Shown here one piece after another: positions 7,152-15,933 of a stretch of DNA of 64,000 nucleotides. Source of the stretch: Microbacterium sp. (GTDB lineage: Bacteria > Actinomycetota > Actinomycetes > Actinomycetales > Microbacteriaceae); assembly GCA_029239635.1 (NCBI GenBank), contig JARBUN010000001.1, forward strand, positions 29,679 through 93,678, given 5' to 3'. Position 1 is the first letter of the stretch. Each line of letters opens with the position of its first letter. The position numbers and the translations under genes are program-made. The notes below the pieces were generated by a model, which did not search any database, was not told the DNA's origin, and worked only from the letters and a program-made list of their open reading frames with translations.

Positions 7152-8594
7152 TCAGCGAACTCGAAGGCGCCGCCGCAAGACCTCACGGAATCTCCAGGTG
7201 CGTCGCCGCAGACCCTGTCGGCGTGCGGCGCGGACGAGCGTGCGCCCCCACTGCTCGAGGATCGCTCGCTCGTCGTACAGCCGGGCGCGTGCGACCGCCG
7301 CGTGCCGCATGCGGGACAGCGCAGCCGCGTCCAGCTCCATGGCCCGTGCGAGGGTGTCGGCCAGCGCCCTCACGTCCCCGGCCGGCACGAGCCAGCCGGT
7401 GCGCCCGTCGTCGATGAGCTCCCGCGGTCCGTAGGGCACGTCGTAGGCGACGGGGAGACAACCGGATGCCATCGCCTCCGCCACGACCATCGAGAACGCC
7501 TCGGACCGACTCGTCATGAGCAGCACCGAGGCGCTCGCCAGAGATCTCGTGGCGGCGGGGTCGAACCCGCGGAAGCGGATGGACGGGTCGCCCTCGGCGC
7601 GGGCCTCGAGGGCTGCGCGGCTCGGGCCGTCTCCGTACACGTCCAGCGTGAGTTCCGGGTGGTCGGGGCGGGTCAGACGCACCGCGTCCACGGCATCCTC
7701 GACGCGCTTGATGCCCGCCAGGCGGGAGAGCACGACGGCCCCGCGTCGCGGCGACGAGACGTCGATGTCCGGCGGGATCGTGACCGGGTGAGCCACGGCG
7801 GCCAGCAGGGGGAGGGGGCCGGCGTGGCGACGCGCGTCGCGCGCTTGCCGATCGGTGCAGAACACCACCGCGTCGAAAGCGCCGAGCCGCGCGAACACCT
7901 CGGCGCGGGACGCCCGGATCTCGGTCCCGTCGTCGGTCAGATGCGAGCCGTGGACCACGTGCACCACCACGACGTGGGGGCGCCGGTAGTCCGCCGCGAA
8001 GCGCGCCATCGCCTTGCTGTCGACGAGAAGGAACGACCGCTCGCCACCGGTGAGACGGTCCAGCCACGCGCGGTAGAGCTCGCGTACCCCGTTCCACGCC
8101 GCTGTCGGCGACCCCACGTCGTCGCACGTGATCACCACGCGGCGCACCTTGCCCGACGCGCGCGGGACATCGCGTCGATCGCTCGCCGCGAGCGTGCCGT
8201 CGGCGCGCAGGTGGTCGATCTGAAGGACCGTGCCGGTTTCGTCGGTCCGGATGCGACGTCGGAGGACGCCGGCCGCCCGCTCCTCCGCGGCGGATGACGG
8301 CAGGGGAGCGAACCCGTCGACTGCCCGCACGCGCCGACCGTCGAGGTCGTTGTCCCGCACCCAATCCCAGAGGTTCGTGAGCCGGACACCGTCGGACAGC
8401 GCGTCGCGCCGGGCGAGCTCGTCCGCGAGGTCGGCGGAATCCTCGCGATCGTTGCACGTCAGCACGTGGACCGGGACGCCTCCTCGCCGATCGAACATGC
8501 GGGACCGTTGCAGCATCGCGGCGGTCAGCCCGCCGAAGTCGTGCGGGATCCCCCACGTGAGGGCGAACTGGCGGCCGGTCGGAAGAACGGTCAT
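7152..8594 (-). CDS. Family 4-type (GT-B) glycosyltransferase
   Basis: A 480-residue retaining glycosyltransferase of GT-B fold that should transfer a sugar from a nucleotide donor to a cell-surface acceptor. The C-terminal donor domain is typical: VVLSRLAGIKRVEDAVDAV near residue 288, LDVYGDGPSRAAL near 317, and the E-x7-E signature at Glu365 and Glu373. The N-terminal half (PHDFGGLTAAMLQRSRMF, then VHVLTCNDRED) resembles the TagE/GtfA layout of polyol-phosphate or protein glucosyltransferases, so teichoic-acid-like glycosylation is one guess. No signal peptide or membrane helix is present. No Shine-Dalgarno is evident before the ATG. Confidence 0.85.
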   Translation of the reverse strand: MTVLPTGRQFALTWGIPHDFGGLTAAMLQRSRMFDRRGGVPVHVLTCNDREDSADLADELARRDALSDGVRLTNLWDWVRDNDLDGRRVRAVDGFAPLPSSAAEERAAGVLRRRIRTDETGTVLQIDHLRADGTLAASDRRDVPRASGKVRRVVITCDDVGSPTAAWNGVRELYRAWLDRLTGGERSFLLVDSKAMARFAADYRRPHVVVVHVVHGSHLTDDGTEIRASRAEVFARLGAFDAVVFCTDRQARDARRHAGPLPLLAAVAHPVTIPPDIDVSSPRRGAVVLSRLAGIKRVEDAVDAVRLTRPDHPELTLDVYGDGPSRAALEARAEGDPSIRFRGFDPAATRSLASASVLLMTSRSEAFSMVVAEAMASGCLPVAYDVPYGPRELIDDGRTGWLVPAGDVRALADTLARAMELDAAALSRMRHAAVARARLYDERAILEQWGRTLVRAARRQGLRRRTWRFREVLRRRLRVR

Positions 8595-8743
8595 GCGGCG
8601 AGGGCATGGATGTCGGGGGTCTCCATTCCCGCGACTCTACGTGTCCGAGCACGGCTTCGCGTGGCCCTCGCGCCCGCCGGGCACCTCTCCGACGGCCGCG
8701 CAACCCGCGCGCGGCGCCGGAGAACGTGATGGAGGATGGACGC

Positions 8744-9433
8744 ATGTCGACGGCCCCGGAGCATCTCGCCGCCCTCGTGCGGAACGGTGTGTGGTGGGCG
8801 CGGGACTACCTCTACGCCGCCGTCGCGCAGGTGCGCGGCATGGGGCGGCGAGACCGGGCGGAGGAGCTCGCAGACGGCGACGGCGTGCCGATCCTCCTGC
8901 TCCCCGGCATCTACGAGACGTGGAGATTCCTCGAACCTCTGGCACGCGCCCTCCACGACCGTGGTCACCCCGTCCACGTCGTCACCGAGCTCGGCGGCAA
9001 CCGCCGACCCATCGCGGAGTCCGCCGCCCGCGTCGCGCGACTGCTGGTCGCCCGCGATCTCGATGACGTCGTCGTCGTCGCGCACAGCAAGGGCGGACTC
9101 ATCGGCAAACACCTCATGGCGTTCGACCCGGCGGGTGATCGCGTGCGGGCGATGGTCGCCGTGGCGACGCCGTTCGGCGGGTCGCGTTACAGCCGCCTGA
9201 TGCCCACCCCGTCGCTCCGCGCCTTCCGTTCCGGGGACGCGACGATGCGTGCGCTCGCCGCGGCGGCGACCGTGAACACCCGCATCACCTCGGTGTACGG
9301 AGCCTTCGATCCGCACATCCCCGAGGGGAGCGAGCTGGCCGGCGCGACGAACGTCCGTCTGGTGACCGGAGGACATTTCCGCGTGCTCGCCGACCCGCGC
9401 GTGATCGCCGAGGTCATCCGCGTCGCGGAGTGA
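8744..9433 (+). CDS. Alpha/beta-hydrolase (lipase/esterase-like)
   Basis: A 229-residue alpha/beta-hydrolase resembling triacylglycerol lipases and PGAP1-like esterases. The oxyanion loop region is GVPILLLPGIYETW. The nucleophile elbow is AHSKGG with Ser115, so Ala replaces the usual first Gly of G-x-S-x-G. Candidate Asp189 (GAFDPHIP) and His211 (TGGHFRVL) complete the triad. No signal peptide is seen, so it is probably cytosolic or peripheral. GGAGGA lies six bases before the chosen ATG, ruling against the in-frame ATG at 8729. It converges on the DUF2207 gene with only two bases between the stops. Confidence 0.85.
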   Translation: MSTAPEHLAALVRNGVWWARDYLYAAVAQVRGMGRRDRAEELADGDGVPILLLPGIYETWRFLEPLARALHDRGHPVHVVTELGGNRRPIAESAARVARLLVARDLDDVVVVAHSKGGLIGKHLMAFDPAGDRVRAMVAVATPFGGSRYSRLMPTPSLRAFRSGDATMRALAAAATVNTRITSVYGAFDPHIPEGSELAGATNVRLVTGGHFRVLADPRVIAEVIRVAE

Positions 9434-9435
9434 GG

Positions 9436-11286
9436 TCACCGGCCGCCGACGCTGCCCCCGCCCATCCCGCCTCCGGAGAAGCCACCCCCGAAGGATCCGC
9501 CCGAGAAGCTGCCGGAGCCGCTGCTCGTCGTGTCGGGGGCGCTCGCCGACTGCAGAGAGGTGAAGGTCGACGAGAAGGCCGCGGTCGAGAAGCCGTTCGC
9601 TCCGGCATACCAGTGCAGGTCATCGCCGGTCTCACGCACGCGGGTGTCGAGCGCTTCCGCCCATTCCTTCTCCACACCCCAGACGACGGCCCACGGCAGG
9701 AGACGCTCGTAGAGGTGAAGTACCTGGGTCGGATCGCCCGCGTCGACCGGTCGCCGCTCCGCACCCTCCGGGCTCTGCAGGATGCGCAGTCGGTCGGCTT
9801 CGGCGAGCGCCAGGTAGTCGCGCAAACCTTTGAGGTGATCGCGTGCTGCGGCACCGGCATCCGTCACCCGATCCCGATACCGCAAGAACACGAAGCTCAG
9901 GATGCCGGTGACCACCGTCGCGGGAACCGCACCGACCTGCCACCAGGTCGGGTATGTCCCCGCGGCGGCGACGATGAGCGTCGCGATCGCGACGGCGAAA
10001 GCCCCGATCGCGAGGCAGACGGCGAGGACGGAGCGGCCGTGCCGGGGTCGCTCCGTCCAGCCGCGCCGCCGGAGCTCGGCGGCGGCCGCCTTCGGCAGCG
10101 CCTGCAGAGCGGTCGCGGCGTCCTGATTGTGAGGGCCGAGCGATGCACGGGCTCCCGGTTCGGCATCGGCTCCGAAGACGGCGGCCAGCACGCCGCGGCG
10201 CAGAGGTGTGGCGTCGTCCGCGCGGACCAGCTCCAGGGTGAGCCTCTTGGCATCCGCGGGGTCGTCGATGATGCGGAGGTGACCGGCGATCGCGGTGTCG
10301 AGAACGGCGGCGGGTACCCCTGCTCGGCCTCGCTGCACGAGCTCGGCCCCCTCGAGGACATCGACATCGTCGGGCGGACCGTACTCGGGGACGATCACCC
10401 CGCGCCCTTCCGCATCCCGTCCTTTCCGGCGGGCGACCACAGCCGCTCCCACGCCGGCGAGGCCCAGGCCGACGGCGCCCAGCGAGACGCCGGCGAGCGC
10501 CGGGGCGTTGTCCACCGAGAACTGCTCGAGAGGGGTGCGGAAGACCTCGCCGGGGACGAATGTCCCTCGCGCGAAGCCGACGGCGATGGTCATGTTCTCG
10601 CCCGCGTCGAGATTCGTGGCGCGGGCGGACCACGTGAGGGGAGCACCCGGTCCGCCCGAACGAGAGATGTCGCACGGGGTGTCGGAGCCGAAACGGCCCT
10701 GATAGCACGACGCGGCACCTTCGAGCGCGGCATCGCCCAGGTCGGCGTCGACCCGGAGTCGGGCGCTGACCTCTCCGAAGGGTTGTTCTCCGCCGGTGCC
10801 GTTGATGTCGCGGTAGAACTCGTCGGCATCGGTGTCGACGAACGAGCGGATCGTTTCGCGCTGCGTGTAGGTGATGACGTAGGTCTGCACGCCGCGGACG
10901 TAGGTGTCGTCCCCGGTCAGGACGCGCACCTCACGTCGGCTCTCCTCCACCTCGTACGGCACGGGCGAACCGGCTCCGTCCGTGACCGACACGATCTCGG
11001 TGTGCAGCGCGATGTCGTTGTAGTCGTCGGGGATGACGCGCACGATCCCCTTGTTCTGATCCTCGTCCGGGAAGCGCGCGACGATCGTCTCCGTGACGGT
11101 CAAGGCGGCGTGCCCGTCCGGCGTCCGCGTCAGGAGCATGTCGGCATCGAAGGAGTCGAAGGTGAAGTCGCTCACATCCGCGCGGGCGAGCGGTGCTCCC
11201 GCGAAGACCAGCATCACCAGCGCGAGGACGAACACGGCGGAGAGCGCGGCCCGACGGGGCCGGATGGTCGAGGCGGCGGCATCCAT
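9436..11286 (-). CDS. DUF2207 membrane protein with Gly-rich tail
   Basis: A 616-residue exported membrane protein. An N-terminal signal peptide (hydrophobic core VFVLALVMLVFAGAPLARA) is followed by the extracytoplasmic DUF2207 beta domain (about residues 35-235), a TM helix near residue 260, a cytosolic stretch, two adjacent TM helices near residues 440-485, and a C-terminal tail of Gly-Ser repeats ending GGGMGGGSVGGR. The family is widespread and of unknown function. The start at 11286 is preferred because TACCGT lies six bases upstream, the leaderless pattern used elsewhere here. A GTG at 11325 would put thirteen extra residues before the signal peptide. It follows the transglutaminase gene on the same strand but probably has its own promoter. 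Confidence 0.88.
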   Translation of the reverse strand: MDAAASTIRPRRAALSAVFVLALVMLVFAGAPLARADVSDFTFDSFDADMLLTRTPDGHAALTVTETIVARFPDEDQNKGIVRVIPDDYNDIALHTEIVSVTDGAGSPVPYEVEESRREVRVLTGDDTYVRGVQTYVITYTQRETIRSFVDTDADEFYRDINGTGGEQPFGEVSARLRVDADLGDAALEGAASCYQGRFGSDTPCDISRSGGPGAPLTWSARATNLDAGENMTIAVGFARGTFVPGEVFRTPLEQFSVDNAPALAGVSLGAVGLGLAGVGAAVVARRKGRDAEGRGVIVPEYGPPDDVDVLEGAELVQRGRAGVPAAVLDTAIAGHLRIIDDPADAKRLTLELVRADDATPLRRGVLAAVFGADAEPGARASLGPHNQDAATALQALPKAAAAELRRRGWTERPRHGRSVLAVCLAIGAFAVAIATLIVAAAGTYPTWWQVGAVPATVVTGILSFVFLRYRDRVTDAGAAARDHLKGLRDYLALAEADRLRILQSPEGAERRPVDAGDPTQVLHLYERLLPWAVVWGVEKEWAEALDTRVRETGDDLHWYAGANGFSTAAFSSTFTSLQSASAPDTTSSGSGSFSGGSFGGGFSGGGMGGGSVGGR

Positions 11287-11337
11287 CCCTCGACGGTAGC
11301 GAGCTTCGGTCGCGGACGACTCCACCTCGAGGGGGAG

Positions 11338-12132
11338 TCAGGGCAGGACGACGCTCTCGGCTGGATCGTCGCCCGCGAGGTCGGTGCCGGCGACGGCCAT
11401 CACCTCGATGTCCTCGAGGATCGCCGTGCCGGAGAGGGTCGTGAGAAATGCGGTGTCCGCGGCGTCCCGGCCGGTGGCGATCCGCACGTACTCGGCGCGG
11501 GGCGCGAGCCGCGTGGCATCCACGACCTCCCAGCGTCCGTCGACGAACGCCTCGACGACCGCGTGGAAGTCCATGGGACGAAGTCCCGGCGCGTAGACGG
11601 ACGCGAGGCGCGCGGGCACTCCGACGGCGCGCAAGAGACCCGCCGTGAGGTGCGCGTAGTCGCGGCAGACTCCTTGACGCAGCAGGAGCGTGTGGATGGC
11701 TGTATCGGTCGGTTCGCTCGAACCGGGTGTGTAGGACAGGTGGGTGAAGACCCACTCGGGAATCCTCCGCACGTTCTCCGCGGGCGTGGCGCCGCCGAAC
11801 CACGCCAGGGCCGTGGCGGCGAGCTCGTCCGAGGGCACGAACCGGCTCGGGCGCAGATACCTCAGCGGGTCGACGACACCGGATGCCACGGCCTCCGCCG
11901 GGCGATCGGCCTCGGCGCGATACGTCATCACGACGTCTCCCACGGGCAACGTCGCGCGATGCAGCCGCGTGCCGTGGTCGTCGAGGATCTCCTGCACCGC
12001 GACGGGGCGGCCGTCCGCCGTCAGGGACAGATGCTCGGTTCGCGCCCAGCCACGGGTGACGGCGATCGAGAAGATCGCGTCGGCGTCGCTCTCGACGCGG
12101 AGGTCGAGGCGGGCCGAGACGTGCGTGGTCAC
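11338..12132 (-). CDS. Transglutaminase-like cysteine protease family protein
   Basis: A 264-residue cytosolic protein with the transglutaminase-like fold. The likely triad is visible: Cys156 in RQGVCRDYAH, His190 in MDFHAVVEAF and Asp205 in VVDATRLAP. The first 90 residues form the beta-rich N-terminal domain common in bacterial members. Such proteins are thought to be peptidases or amidases, but substrates are seldom known. Its ATG overlaps the stop of the upstream marR gene by four bases, so the two are translationally coupled and it is likely under MarR autoregulation. Confidence 0.88.
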   Translation of the reverse strand: MTTHVSARLDLRVESDADAIFSIAVTRGWARTEHLSLTADGRPVAVQEILDDHGTRLHRATLPVGDVVMTYRAEADRPAEAVASGVVDPLRYLRPSRFVPSDELAATALAWFGGATPAENVRRIPEWVFTHLSYTPGSSEPTDTAIHTLLLRQGVCRDYAHLTAGLLRAVGVPARLASVYAPGLRPMDFHAVVEAFVDGRWEVVDATRLAPRAEYVRIATGRDAADTAFLTTLSGTAILEDIEVMAVAGTDLAGDDPAESVVLP

Positions 12133-12674
12133 GCCGCCACGTCCGGGGTCCCCGACGCAGACGACGTCGCAATGACGTCCGCGTCCACACCGTCGACCGC
12201 GGTGCGCATGCGCTCGAGGAACTGCGTGACGGCCGTCGCCTCGGCCTCCGTCATCCCGCGGGTCGCGAGCATCATCTGCGCGTGCATCGATCCGAGGGTC
12301 TGGCGCATGTCGTCCTCCGTGTGGGACGTGATGACGATGAGGACCTTCCGCCGGTCACTCGGGTGGGGCCGGCGTTCGAGGTGGCCCGATTTCTCGAGGC
12401 GGTCGAGCAGGGCGGTCATCGAGGCGGTTGAGATGCCGAGGTGGCGAGCGAGATCGATCGGGGTGACGTCGAGGCTCCGTCGGCCGTGCCTGGTCAGGAA
12501 GCGCAGGACCAGCATCTCGTTCTCGCCCATGGCCATGGACGCCTGTGTGCGCCGCCGCATGGACATCTCGGCGGCCCGATAGGCGCGGAGCGCCTCCATC
12601 ACTCGCGACCCGCGCTCATCGTCAGCGCTGTCGCTATACCAGTAGGACGGGGGACCCGCGCTGATCTCGGTCAT
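12129..12674 (-). CDS. MarR family transcriptional regulator
   Basis: A 181-residue winged-helix regulator. The recognition helix lies in LARHLGISTASMTALLDRLEKSGHLERRPHPSDRRKV at about residues 77-112, with the Asp-Arg pair of the wing intact. An acidic, Tyr-Trp-containing extension of about 25 residues precedes the first helix. AAGGGA lies six to eight bases before the ATG. It heads an operon with the transglutaminase-like gene and diverges from the DUF7882 gene, so the 96-base AT-rich gap probably holds its operator. The effector is unknown. Confidence 0.9.
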   Translation of the reverse strand: MTEISAGPPSYWYSDSADDERGSRVMEALRAYRAAEMSMRRRTQASMAMGENEMLVLRFLTRHGRRSLDVTPIDLARHLGISTASMTALLDRLEKSGHLERRPHPSDRRKVLIVITSHTEDDMRQTLGSMHAQMMLATRGMTEAEATAVTQFLERMRTAVDGVDADVIATSSASGTPDVAA

Positions 12675-12770
12675 GGGAGTCCCTTCGGAAAATGTTCCTT
12701 ATATCTCGCTTGCCTATTCGCTAGTCTACCTAGTAAGTTCCTAAACAAGCAACGAGGAGAGGGAAACATC
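12675..12770. promoter_or_regulatory. Divergent marR/DUF7882 control region
   Basis: This gap is much more AT-rich than its surroundings. It contains the imperfect palindrome GGAAAATGTTCC at 12687-12698, a CTAG-N5-CTAG arrangement at 12721-12733, and a GTTCCT direct repeat at 12694 and 12737. These are candidate MarR operator parts; none is proven. Confidence 0.5.
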
Positions 12771-13139
12771 ATGGCGAAGCTGTTCTACGGGACCACCCCC
12801 GAGCCGATCGAGATCGACGACCGTATGCTGGCCCACGTGAAGGTGGTCGCTGCCACCAAGCTCCGCCGTGGCGAGAGCTTCACCCTCTCCTGGACGCACC
12901 GCGCGGACGAGCCGGGCGGGCGCTCCACCATCTGGCTCCAGCCCGCCATCCCGCTCCGGTTCGTCTTCGACTCGGAGCAGCCCGAGGCACTCGACCAGGA
13001 GCTGCTCAAGCGTCTTGCGAACGACGCCAACTCGTCCCGCGGGCTCAGCCTCGACGTCACCCTCGAGCAGCAGACCGCCGCTCCGGCCAAGACCTCGACG
13101 CGTTCCTCGGGGCAGCGGTCGCTGGTCCGCGCCGCCTGA
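12771..13139 (+). CDS. DUF7882-type small protein
   Basis: A 122-residue protein of a family common in Microbacteriaceae. The pattern is a short strand MAKLFYGTTPEPIEIDDR, a helix HVKVVAATKLRRGESFTLSW, then a strand STIWLQPAIPLRFVF and a helical C-terminus with a basic Ser/Thr/Arg tail. Relatives are often labelled ATP-dependent DNA ligase in databases, but there is no nucleotidyltransferase Lys motif, and at this size that name is not credible. GAGGAGAGGG precedes the ATG. It is divergent from marR and may be one of its targets. Function is unknown. Confidence 0.82.
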   Translation: MAKLFYGTTPEPIEIDDRMLAHVKVVAATKLRRGESFTLSWTHRADEPGGRSTIWLQPAIPLRFVFDSEQPEALDQELLKRLANDANSSRGLSLDVTLEQQTAAPAKTSTRSSGQRSLVRAA

Positions 13140-13164
13140 GGGCCTCCCGCGGGCCGGCGCGTGA

Positions 13165-13401
13165 TCAGTCGCGCGTGACGCCCTCGGGGGCCGACGGCCC
13201 CGGGTCCGGTTCGTTCCTCGCGGAGTTCTCCGCGCGCACGCGCATCACCGCGGTCGCGAGGAGGATCGAACCCCCGACGATGAAAACCAGCTTCACCGAC
13301 GCATGCGCGTCCGGCGGCAGGAACAGCGTCGGCGTGGCGAACACGAACGCCGCCGCGGCGCTGAGCGCAGCGCCGAGCGGGCGCGAACTTCTCGGTGTCA
13401 C
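13165..13401 (-). CDS. Small two-helix membrane protein
   Basis: A 78-residue protein with two hydrophobic segments (about residues 9-28 and 34-52) and a charged Pro-rich C-terminus. The GTG start has AAGGGAG six bases upstream, which supports it. No family is recognised. It is convergent with the DUF7882 gene, 25 bases after its stop. Confidence 0.65.
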   Translation of the reverse strand: MTPRSSRPLGAALSAAAAFVFATPTLFLPPDAHASVKLVFIVGGSILLATAVMRVRAENSARNEPDPGPSAPEGVTRD

Positions 13402-13539
13402 CGCGGCTCCCTTCGTACCGGACTCAGCCTAGAACGGATCATCCGGCGGCCTCATACCCGCGCCGGGTCGCTGCGTCTACGGGTGCGACGCGAACCTGTG
13501 AACCGGATACCGTCGCCCACACGCGACGAAAGGACGTCC

Positions 13540-14088
13540 ATGCGCGGTGCAATCGCTCGACTTTCCCTGGCCCTGTTCATGATCGTCGCTCTCGCGCTCC
13601 CGACCGCCGCGCACGCGGCGTCCGCGCCGCGGGTGACGGTCTCTCCCGCCGAGATCGTCGTCGGAGAAACGGCCACCGTGACCGTTTCCGGCCTGCTCGG
13701 GGTGGACTCTGTGCGGTTCGCGCTCGAGCCCGCCGAGGGCGGATCTTTCTCTCCGGGTGATTCCCCGGAGGCGGAGGTCGCGGTGACCGATGGTGAGGCT
13801 CGCGTCGAGGTCACGGCCGCGCGAGTCGGTGACCTGTTGGTCTCCGCCGACGCCGGGGAGTCCACGCGCATCGAGGCCACCGTGGTCGTCGTCGCGACGC
13901 CGGGTGCTGTCGCGACGTCGACGAGTCCGCCGACCGCCAGCAACGATTCGGCACAGGCGGAGCCCGATGCGGAGGCGGAGAACGGGCGGCTGGTCTTCGT
14001 GCTCGTCCCCCTCATCGCCGCCGTCGTGATCGGGATCGGGGCGGTCCTGGTGATCTCGAAGAGTCGTCGCGGACGCCGGGGCGATTGA
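13540..14088 (+). CDS. Secreted, C-terminally anchored Ig-like protein
   Basis: A 182-residue surface protein. The signal peptide (hydrophobic core LSLALFMIVALALPTAAHAA) is followed by one beta-sandwich domain of about 90 residues (ASAPRVTVSPAEIVVGETAT onward), a Ser/Thr/Pro and acidic linker, and a C-terminal TM helix (LVFVLVPLIAAVVIGIGAVL) with a basic stop-transfer tail KSRRGRRGD. There is no LPXTG motif, so it is anchored by the helix rather than by sortase. GAAAGGAC precedes the ATG. The function is unknown; it resembles small actinobacterial adhesin- or sortase-cargo-like proteins. Confidence 0.78.
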   Translation: MRGAIARLSLALFMIVALALPTAAHAASAPRVTVSPAEIVVGETATVTVSGLLGVDSVRFALEPAEGGSFSPGDSPEAEVAVTDGEARVEVTAARVGDLLVSADAGESTRIEATVVVVATPGAVATSTSPPTASNDSAQAEPDAEAENGRLVFVLVPLIAAVVIGIGAVLVISKSRRGRRGD

Positions 14089-14091
14089 TCG

Positions 14092-14116
14092 GGCTCTCGC
14101 CGAAGTGCGAAGAGCC
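14092..14116. terminator. Bidirectional hairpin between convergent genes
   Basis: GGCTCTCGC at 14092-14100 pairs with GCGAAGAGCC at 14107-14116, with one bulged A, between the stops of the Ig-like gene and the DivIVA-like gene. Confidence 0.5.
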
Positions 14117-14121
14117 GCGGC

Positions 14122-15495
14122 TCAGTCGCTATCCGTCTTCTCGGGGTCGACCGCGCGTTCGTCGGACTCCGAGGCCGCGCTCTCGTCAGGCGAATCGTCG
14201 CTCGCTGCATCGTCATCGGCGAAGTCGACGCCCGCGGACGCACCCCGCGGCGTCGCACGGAGAAGCTCGTTCATCTCGGTCATGAAGCTCCCGACCTGCT
14301 GCTGCTGCCAGCGCAGGTCACGCGTCCGGTCCTCGGCATCCCGGAGGACGGATGCCGCATGCTCGGTGATCTTGTCCGCGATGCGCTGAGCCCGCTCGCG
14401 AGAACCGTCGAGGATCTCTCGCGCGCGCACGTGTGCATCGGCCTCGGCCTGCTGCGCCTGGGCGCGCGCGAGGCGTTCGTAGTCGTCGGCGCGCGCGGAG
14501 ATGCGTCGCGCGTGTTCGAGAGCCGCGGCGACCTGCTCGCTGGCGTCGCCGGTGATGCGCTCGGCGTGAGCGACCGCTTGGTTGTGCAGCACGAGGAACT
14601 CCTGCTGCGCCTCATCTTGTCGACGGGTCAGCGATTCTTCGAACTCGAGCACCCGCGCGGTCATCTCCCGCACGTCGCGCTCGGCCTTCGCCCGCAGCTC
14701 GCCGGTCTCTCGCGACACCATCGAGCGCAGCGCGGCCGCTCCCTTCTCCGCTTCGGTGCGGATCGCGACGGCTTCGCGCTCGGCCTGCGCGACCTTCTCG
14801 GCAGCGTGAGCCCGTTCCCGCTCGAGTCGCGCGGAATGGGCGGTCGACTCGGTCTCGATGCGCAGGCGCACCTGATCGGCATCGTGCTGCGCTTCGGCGC
14901 GGAGACGCGCCTGCTCGGCGACGGCCTCATCGCGGATCGACGCGGCTTCGTCGTGGGCGCTGGCCAGGAGCCGTTCCGCTTGTCCGACGGCGTTCTGAAC
15001 CAGGACGCCGGCCTGTTCTTCGGCGACGCGGAGGATCGCGTCGAAGTGTTCGCGCCCCCGCTGCGGGTCGTCGTCGTCGCGAGTGGCGAACTCGTCCGAC
15101 AGGGCGTGGACCTGCGACTCGGCGTCGGCGGCTCGCGCCGCCGCCGCGCGAAGCTGCTCGTGAAGACCGGCGACCTCTTCGGAGTAACGACGGGCGGACT
15201 CCTCGAGTTCGGCGTCGTGTTCGGCACGCTGCTGCGCGAACATCGCCTCGGCGCGTCGCTTGGCATCCTCCGTGTCCTCGGTGGCTCTCCGCACGCGGTC
15301 GGCGAGCTGACGGATCGCCTCGTCGACGGCCTCGCGGTCGTATCCGCGGAAGTTCACCGGGAAGACCGTGGTGCCCTCGGAATCCCCGGCCGTCGACAGC
15401 AGCTCGTCGAGGAACGCATCGTTCTCGGTGGCGTCGGTCCCTCCGGTGCGGCCGTCGCCTCGGTGGTCGTTCGCGATGTCGCGGTCGTCGGTCAC
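14122..15495 (-). CDS. DivIVA-like coiled-coil protein
   Basis: A 457-residue, highly charged coiled-coil protein. After a variable acidic head, the segment TTVFPVNFRGYDREAVDEAI at about residues 42-61 matches the membrane-binding DivIVA head motif. The next 350 residues are almost continuous Ala/Glu/Arg/Gln heptads, and the tail is acidic with many Asp and Ser. Actinobacterial proteins of this build organise polar growth or septation, or act as filament-forming scaffolds. It is longer than Wag31/DivIVA, so it is a paralogue or a cellulose-binding-protein-type scaffold. GTG at 15495 is chosen for GAGGAGG seven bases upstream; the frame is open much further but without a better start. Confidence 0.82.
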   Translation of the reverse strand: MTDDRDIANDHRGDGRTGGTDATENDAFLDELLSTAGDSEGTTVFPVNFRGYDREAVDEAIRQLADRVRRATEDTEDAKRRAEAMFAQQRAEHDAELEESARRYSEEVAGLHEQLRAAAARAADAESQVHALSDEFATRDDDDPQRGREHFDAILRVAEEQAGVLVQNAVGQAERLLASAHDEAASIRDEAVAEQARLRAEAQHDADQVRLRIETESTAHSARLERERAHAAEKVAQAEREAVAIRTEAEKGAAALRSMVSRETGELRAKAERDVREMTARVLEFEESLTRRQDEAQQEFLVLHNQAVAHAERITGDASEQVAAALEHARRISARADDYERLARAQAQQAEADAHVRAREILDGSRERAQRIADKITEHAASVLRDAEDRTRDLRWQQQQVGSFMTEMNELLRATPRGASAGVDFADDDAASDDSPDESAASESDERAVDPEKTDSD

Positions 15496-15595
15496 GGGCA
15501 GTCCTCCTCGTGGTGTCGCGTCCGGATCGCGGACGCTCCTCCGATTCAACCGCACGCGAGCAGCGGTGGGGAAAGTTCGAAGGAGGTTCCGAAGG

Positions 15596-15644
15596 GGATG
15601 CGCGGTCTCAACAACCGGGTGCCGTGGAGTGAGACCGCGCATCC
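15596..15644. repeat. Perfect 15-bp inverted repeat
   Basis: GGATGCGCGGTCTCA at 15596-15610 and its exact complement at 15630-15644 enclose a 19-base loop. It lies about 100 bases upstream of the DivIVA-like gene on its promoter side, so it is not a terminator of an annotated gene. Confidence 0.75.
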
Positions 15645-15842
15645 TGGGGAGAGCGACCGTGGAGAAAGAGGGTGCTTGGGGGAGAACCACTCGAGATCGC
15701 TCGTGATGAGACTGACACGGGGAGCGGGGCGTGGTGCCGTCGAGGGCCCATTCCTCACCCGGAGGATCGCCCTCAGGTGGTAGCGCTTCACGCGCGCGAG
15801 GCGGGCGAGGTCCTGTCGCGCCCGGGAAGCCGGGAACGAGAC

Positions 15843-15933
15843 GGGCAGAGCCGCAGCCGCTGCAGGACGGCCCCCCGGCGCGTCCGCGCTCCGCAGGCTC
15901 TGCCCGCCGCATCAGCATCCGGCGGGCAGAGCC
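15843..15933. repeat. Three copies of GGGCAGAGCC forming alternative hairpins
   Basis: GGGCAGAGCC occurs at 15843-15852 and 15924-15933 in direct orientation, and inverted (GGCTCTGCCC) at 15896-15905. The middle and right copies form a perfect 14-bp stem (GGCTCTGCCCGCCG with 15920-15933) around a 10-base loop. The left copy could pair with the middle one instead, giving mutually exclusive structures. Confidence 0.7.

Noticed and set aside
12771..13139. ATP-dependent DNA ligase, a name often given to relatives of this protein
   Set aside because: There is no ligase Lys motif or nucleotidyltransferase domain, and the protein has only 122 residues.
15546..15791. An 81-codon minus-strand frame in the divergent gap
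   Set aside because: It runs through the perfect inverted repeat, has no ribosome site and shows no protein-like pattern.
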